Below are positions 7,608-10,352 of a stretch of 10,352 nucleotides of DNA, one piece after another. The translations under genes were made by a program, and so were the position numbers. This DNA comes from Desulfobacterales bacterium. Its GTDB lineage: Bacteria > Desulfobacterota > Desulfobacteria > Desulfobacterales > JAUCGF01. The first letter of the stretch is position 1; each line of letters begins with the position of its first letter. The notes under the pieces were generated by a model. The model ran no database searches. It saw nothing but the letters and a program-made list of their open reading frames with translations, and was not told where the DNA came from. The stretch covers positions 1-10,352 of the forward strand of contig JAOZRC010000133.1 in assembly GCA_029940345.1 (NCBI GenBank). The letters are read 5' to 3'.

Positions 7608-8582
7608 TCAAGATGACACTGTTCTTTTTTTATGCTTACCTTCCAAAACAAAAATAAAAGCACCCGGCAACGTTACTGATAGCGCAACAAAATAGGTCAA
7701 TAATGAAAGTGTCATGGCCTCGGTATAAGATAATCCGATGTTACTGAGAAGCACTACAAAAACACCTTCACGCACACCCAAACCGCCGATTGAAATGGGC
7801 AGCATGGCCAGAACTAACACCACTGGCACCAAAATAAAAAAAAAGAGAATCGAAACCGGATAGCCTAAAGAGACCGCTATCAAATAAGTAAAGACAATAC
7901 GAACGATTTGGCTGCCCATTGAAAGTAAAAATACGTTTACCAACACTTTCGGATTATCCTGATAACAATTGACGATGGAAGTCAGTTTTGCAAGGTTTAT
8001 TCGGATTTTTTCCCACTTTAATGCCTGCCGTTTAATAAAATTGTCTTGTTTGACAATCGCATATCTTAGAATCCAGAGGCCGAAAAGGAAAAATATGCCT
8101 GAACTCAGGATAAACGTTCCGATTTGGGTCTGATTATAAAAAAAAATTACGGATAGAGCGCCGAATTGCGCCAATAAAAGCAGTGAAGCCAAACTGATAA
8201 AGCGATCAATAATGACCGACGAAACGGAATTGACCTTTTGGGAAGTTGTCTGGGTAAGGCGATAGGCGCGTATGAGATCAATGCTTAAATTGGAAGGGAT
8301 AAACAGGCCAAAAAAATTGCTCACAAACAGAATTTTGACTAAATTGGAAAAAGAGACGGTCATTCCCTGATAATTGACCAACACTTGCCATTTGTATGCT
8401 TGCAAAAAACGATCCGCAAACAAAAGCGCAAAGGCGATAGACAGGACGATCAGTGAAGTGTTTTGAAGGAGTTCGGTAAAGCTGTCCGGATCAATTTTAG
8501 TAATCAGAAAGCCCAGCAGACCGAGACTGATTGCCAAACGGATGATAAATTTTATAATTTCAGAATGTTTATTTTTTTCCAA
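7608..8582 (-). CDS. Flippase-like membrane protein, LPG synthase TM region family (324 aa, TTG start)
   Basis: This is a polytopic protein of the lysylphosphatidylglycerol-synthetase TM domain/UPF0104 family, whose members are found in glycan, glycolipid and hopanoid loci and are often proposed to move lipid-linked substrates. Hydrophobic segments lie near 12-28, 43-57, 83-97, 126-149, 155-173, 215-238, 244-262, 273-285 and 290-314. Family hallmarks are SSVIIDRFISL (121-131) and LPISIGGLGVREG (261-273). The N-terminal loop motif, usually PxxxGGDxxR, reads PSNLSIDLIR (96-105), lacking the glycines. The initiation codon is TTG (8580-8582); no in-frame ATG occurs before residue 73 and a stop lies seven codons upstream, so TTG (or ATT at 8583-8585) must be used. 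Ribosome-site match is poor. It follows mazF by 30 bp and probably works with the polyprenyl-phosphate-type glycosyltransferase downstream. Confidence 0.87.
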   Translation of the reverse strand: MEKNKHSEIIKFIIRLAISLGLLGFLITKIDPDSFTELLQNTSLIVLSIAFALLFADRFLQAYKWQVLVNYQGMTVSFSNLVKILFVSNFFGLFIPSNLSIDLIRAYRLTQTTSQKVNSVSSVIIDRFISLASLLLLAQFGALSVIFFYNQTQIGTFILSSGIFFLFGLWILRYAIVKQDNFIKRQALKWEKIRINLAKLTSIVNCYQDNPKVLVNVFLLSMGSQIVRIVFTYLIAVSLGYPVSILFFFILVPVVLVLAMLPISIGGLGVREGVFVVLLSNIGLSYTEAMTLSLLTYFVALSVTLPGAFIFVLEGKHKKRTVSS

Positions 8583-8612
8583 AATTTTGAGGCACTTTGT
8601 TTATTAACATCT

Positions 8613-8936
8613 TTAAAACGCAAACATCTCTTGAAGACATGAACAAAGCTCTATTTGAGTTTTGCCACTAATAGTTCCCAGCTTTTTTACTAATCTGGAT
8701 TTATCTACCGCCCTGATCTGGTCAAGCAAAATGAGACCTTTCTTATCTTTAAATCTACATGTGACACGACAAGGAAACTCAAACCCTTTTGTCGTCATCG
8801 GAGCCATGAGCACAGTAGAAAGTGACGACATTTCATTGGGAGATATCACAACACAAGGGCGCGTCTTTTTTATTTCTCTGCCTCTCGTAGGATTGAGATC
8901 AACAAGCCACACATCAAACCGCGTTACCGATACCAT
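8613..8936 (-). CDS. mazF: MazF/PemK-family endoribonuclease toxin (107 aa)
   Basis: MazF-type toxins cut mRNA at short sequence motifs and are held inactive by a MazE partner. The sequence shows the family order: FDVWLVDLNPTRGREIKKTR (7-26), PCVVISPNE (27-35), LMAPMTT (43-49), and LILLDQIRAVDKSRLVKKLG (68-87). E21, R26, Q73, D78 and R81 fall at conserved positions, and the length is normal, so it looks intact. ATG (8934-8936) shares its A with the mazE stop (TGATG), and GGAG (8942-8945) inside the end of mazE is well placed, so this start is preferred over the two in-frame GTG codons just upstream. Downstream, the flippase-like gene starts after 30 bp on the same strand, so toxin and glycan genes may be co-transcribed. 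Cleavage specificity cannot be read from sequence. Confidence 0.93.
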   Translation of the reverse strand: MVSVTRFDVWLVDLNPTRGREIKKTRPCVVISPNEMSSLSTVLMAPMTTKGFEFPCRVTCRFKDKKGLILLDQIRAVDKSRLVKKLGTISGKTQIELCSCLQEMFAF

Positions 8937-9190
8937 CACCACTCCAGCTCATCGTCAGAAGACAAAGGCAAATTGAGCCATTCTTCATCAACTGCTTCAT
9001 AACCATAAACAGCTATTGATTGTTCGATAGCCTCTTTCCAACCTTCCCGCCTCCCTTTACCCGAGGAAATAAGGAGGCCATCATTAACCAATTTAAATTT
9101 AAGCTCTTTTCCTTTGAGATGAGCCTGTTGAATCAAAGACTCAGGGATTCTTACACCCTGAAAATTTCCAATTTTTACCAAATGAGCCAT
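8936..9190 (-). CDS. mazE: MazE/AbrB-family antitoxin (84 aa)
   Basis: The N-terminal half is a SpoVT/AbrB swapped-hairpin DNA-binding domain: MAHLVKIGNFQGVRIPESLI (1-20), followed by LKFKLVNDGLLISS (30-43). The acidic tail (64-84, ending SSDDELEW) should wrap the toxin. The usual GNSQG turn reads GNFQG here. Such antitoxins neutralise MazF and repress their own promoter. The open frame continues upstream to 9424, but the ATG at 9188-9190 has a strong ribosome site (GGAAGG, 9199-9204, 8 nt away) and begins exactly where the family homology begins, so the shorter protein is chosen. Its stop overlaps the mazF start by one base. The 53 bp around its start recur imperfectly at 9691-9743. Confidence 0.92.
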   Translation of the reverse strand: MAHLVKIGNFQGVRIPESLIQQAHLKGKELKFKLVNDGLLISSGKGRREGWKEAIEQSIAVYGYEAVDEEWLNLPLSSDDELEW

Positions 9191-9232
9191 TTTTTTAGCC
9201 TTCCAAATTTTCAAGCTTTCGTAACTATCATG
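9180..9232 (-). repeat. Imperfect direct repeat, copy 1 (mazE start region)
   Basis: This 53-bp stretch carries the mazE ribosome site, start codon and first codons. It aligns without gaps to 9691-9743 with 43 of 53 matches by hand count, including 13 identical bases across ATGGCTCATTT and 12 across GAAAATTTGGAA. The similarity continues weakly for about 10 bp into the coding region. Confidence 0.75.
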
Positions 9233-9290
9233 CCAATGCTTCAATAACTTTTTCCGAATGCTTCTGCCTCGCAAAACAGGACATAATATA

Positions 9291-9309
9291 ATATCAGTTT
9301 GTCTGATAT
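9291..9309. promoter_or_regulatory. Candidate operator palindrome upstream of mazE
   Basis: ATATCAG-TTTGT-CTGATAT is a 7-bp perfect inverted repeat with a 5-bp spacer, about 100 bp upstream of the mazE start. On the gene strand it is followed by the AT-rich TATTATATTATG, which could hold a -10 element. MazE-type antitoxins bind palindromes in their own promoter, so the placement is suggestive; no convincing -35 box was found. Confidence 0.35.
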
Positions 9310-9401
9310 GATCTGCCAGACTCTCTACAAAACCAACGGATTCGATGTTGGGGTGATAAACGTCGTTGGTAAAATTGGCCCCAGAGAAGCATTTCAGCGA
9401 A

Positions 9402-9667
9402 TTAAGCGCAAACCCCTTCATCATATTTATAACTGACCACAGGGACTTTCATCCTGGGCTTTTTTGCGATATATTCAACATCATTGAGCAGTTTTGCAAT
9501 ATTTTGGCCGACTTTTGCGTTAACAATTTTTTCACCGCATTGGGGCATACACCAGCCTGGATGCCGTCGATTACAATCAGTTCGCCTCTGATCCAAAAAT
9601 CTATTTTGATACGCCTTTCCTGAATATGCGTATGACATATTTCACATTTGCCGTAGTCATATCCCAT
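9402..9667 (-). pseudogene. YgiT-type zinc-finger protein, frameshifted
   Basis: The ATG at 9665-9667 begins MGYDYGKCEICHTHI with a first CxxC (C8, C11), followed by GELIVIDGIQAGVCPN. The frame then goes wrong: one more base in the run of four C (plus-strand GGGG, 9542-9545) would restore V-C-P-Q-C-G-E-K-I-V-N, the second CxxC, and a C-terminal part QNIAKLLNDVEYIAKK ending with KVPVVSYKYDE and a stop at 9402-9404. The combined protein of about 88 aa fits the YgiT-type zinc-finger family, the antitoxin-like partners of small MqsR or DUF4258-type toxins. No such toxin lies next to it. The break is either a real inactivating deletion, programmed slippage, or a sequencing error in a homopolymer. 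Ribosome-site match is weak. Confidence 0.8.
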
Positions 9668-9877
9668 TTGTTTATCATCGGTTTTTTAATAAATGAGCCA
9701 TTTCTTCAGAATTCCAAATTTTCCATATTCCGTAACCATGATGTAATTACCAATTTTTATAGAAACTTGAAAAAAATTATGATCACAGCTTAAGCAGCTA
9801 TCATTGCAAATACTTGCCAGTCATTAACTTCTGATCCAGTGAATGACCAATTTCGTCGATTTATTTTCGCGGCCTTA
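9668..9877. other. Gene-free gap with remnant of a mazE-like start
   Basis: These 210 bp between the methyltransferase and the broken zinc-finger gene contain no credible complete gene. The minus strand holds an ATG at 9699-9701 reading MAHLLKNR then stop, matching the MAHLVK start of the intact MazE. An 8-bp palindrome GCTTAAGC lies at 9788-9795. A promoter for the downstream genes may be here but none was convincing. Confidence 0.6.
9691..9743 (-). repeat. Imperfect direct repeat, copy 2 (degenerate mazE start)
   Basis: Second copy of the 53-bp repeat at the mazE start (43 of 53 matches, same orientation, about 0.5 kb upstream of copy 1). It includes the identical ATGGCTCATTT, but the ribosome site GGAAGG is changed to GGAATT and the frame stops after eight codons. 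It looks like the front end of a lost antitoxin gene. Confidence 0.7.
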
Positions 9878-10352
9878 TCATTGAATAGCCAATGCTACAG
9901 AGAAACCTTTGCCTGAATATCCAATATAGTCATACTTATAATTGTAGTCTCTAGCAAATTCCTGAAAAGCTCTGTATTCGTGGTTTTCCCAGCCGGGATA
10001 ATTAAAGTATTCATCAAAAACGATGACGGTTCCTTTTTGAATTTGTTTTTGTAAGCAAGTCAGGATTGTTTTTGCAGATGAGTAGATATCTGAATCAATA
10101 TGTAAAAAAGATATTTGCTTTTCATATTTTTTGACAAATTCAGGCAATGTTTCATTGAACCAACCAATGTGCAATTGCACATTGTCCTTTACTTCAGGCA
10201 ACGCGCCATGCGTGGAAAAAGTTCCAGCCGGAACATGCCCCCATTCTTCAGGTAGTCCTTTAAAAGAATCAAAACCATGTATCGTATTATTGACCTGTGA
10301 TGCAATATGATTGATGGTTGTTCCCGAGTAAACTCCGAATTCTAAAAAAAGG
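9878..10352 (-). CDS. TylF/MycF-like SAM-dependent methyltransferase, C-terminal part (5' end beyond window)
   Basis: The frame is open to the window edge and gives the last 157 residues. It begins in motif I, LFLEFGVYSGTTIN, the SAM-binding glycine loop, followed by IHGFDSFKGLPEEWG, then ISFLHIDSDIYSSAKTIL with the D-x-D metal/active-site region and GTVIVFDEYFNYPGWENHEY, in which D-E and the following acidic residues match the catalytic neighbourhood of TylF/MycF sugar O-methyltransferases (Methyltransf_24-like). It would methylate a sugar hydroxyl or another small substrate in the cytoplasm; methyl caps on O-antigen or exopolysaccharide are a reasonable inference in this locus. The in-frame TTG near 10199-10201 is internal, not the start, because homology continues upstream. 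The stop TGA is at 9878-9880, 210 bp before the next gene. Confidence 0.9.
   Translation of the reverse strand, partial: LFLEFGVYSGTTINHIASQVNNTIHGFDSFKGLPEEWGHVPAGTFSTHGALPEVKDNVQLHIGWFNETLPEFVKKYEKQISFLHIDSDIYSSAKTILTCLQKQIQKGTVIVFDEYFNYPGWENHEYRAFQEFARDYNYKYDYIGYSGKGFSVALAIQ

Noticed and set aside
8937..8942. GTG starts for mazF two codons upstream of the ATG
   Set aside because: The ATG at 8936 has the better-spaced GGAG and the typical TGATG overlap; the GTG codons add no conserved residues.
8936..9424. Long 162-aa form of the MazE antitoxin
   Set aside because: Family homology and a strong ribosome site both begin at the internal ATG at 9190; the extension overlaps the end of the zinc-finger pseudogene.
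9402..9638. Separate 78-aa minus-strand gene
   Set aside because: Its N-terminal part is out of frame with the zinc-finger gene; only the portion after the C tract is meaningful, as the displaced end of that gene.

Overview
The window looks like part of a surface-glycan or protein-glycosylation locus from a moderately AT-rich, probably Gram-negative bacterium. Gene content does not fix the taxon; deltaproteobacteria-like sediment bacteria and uncultivated phyla are plausible, but this is inference. All supported genes lie on the minus strand, so the locus reads from right (10352) to left (1).

Right end (9402-10352): a TylF/MycF-like SAM-dependent methyltransferase, cut by the window edge, then about 210 bp of gene-free DNA, then a small YgiT-type zinc-finger antitoxin gene broken by a one-base frameshift. 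Next (8613-9190) is a compact, apparently intact MazE/MazF-type toxin-antitoxin pair with a TGATG stop/start overlap. A 53-bp imperfect direct repeat links the mazE start region to a stop-terminated copy upstream of the broken zinc-finger gene. This 1.1-kb stretch therefore looks like an island of toxin-antitoxin genes and remnants lodged between glycan genes.

Centre (4901-8582): four closely packed genes. They are a flippase-like membrane protein of the lysylphosphatidylglycerol synthase TM type, a DPM1/polyprenyl-phosphate-type GT2 glycosyltransferase, a STELLO/DUF288-like glycosyltransferase with a DDD motif, and a GDP-mannose-3,5-epimerase/GDP-fucose-synthase-like SDR epimerase. Gaps are about 25-30 bp except for the last pair, which overlaps by 8 bp.

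Between 4685 and 4900 sits a 128-bp palindromic MITE-like element with 23-bp near-perfect terminal inverted repeats and two internal hairpins.

Left end (1-4684): two large polytopic membrane proteins (737 and 633 aa). Each has one N-terminal membrane anchor, a roughly 130-aa probably extracytoplasmic domain and then a bundle of membrane segments, as in GT-C/DUF2142-type enzymes. The N-terminal 173 aa of a second GT2 glycosyltransferase follow. A 14-bp tandem duplication sits exactly at the 633-aa gene's stop codon.

Taken together, the genes could make a nucleotide sugar (epimerase), load it on a polyprenyl carrier (DPM1-like GT2), move it across the membrane (flippase-like protein or another transporter) and attach it outside (GT-C-like proteins), with further cytoplasmic glycosyltransferases and a sugar methyltransferase decorating the glycan. 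This pathway is inferred from family identities, not shown by the sequence. No RNA genes, CRISPR arrays or complete insertion sequences were seen.
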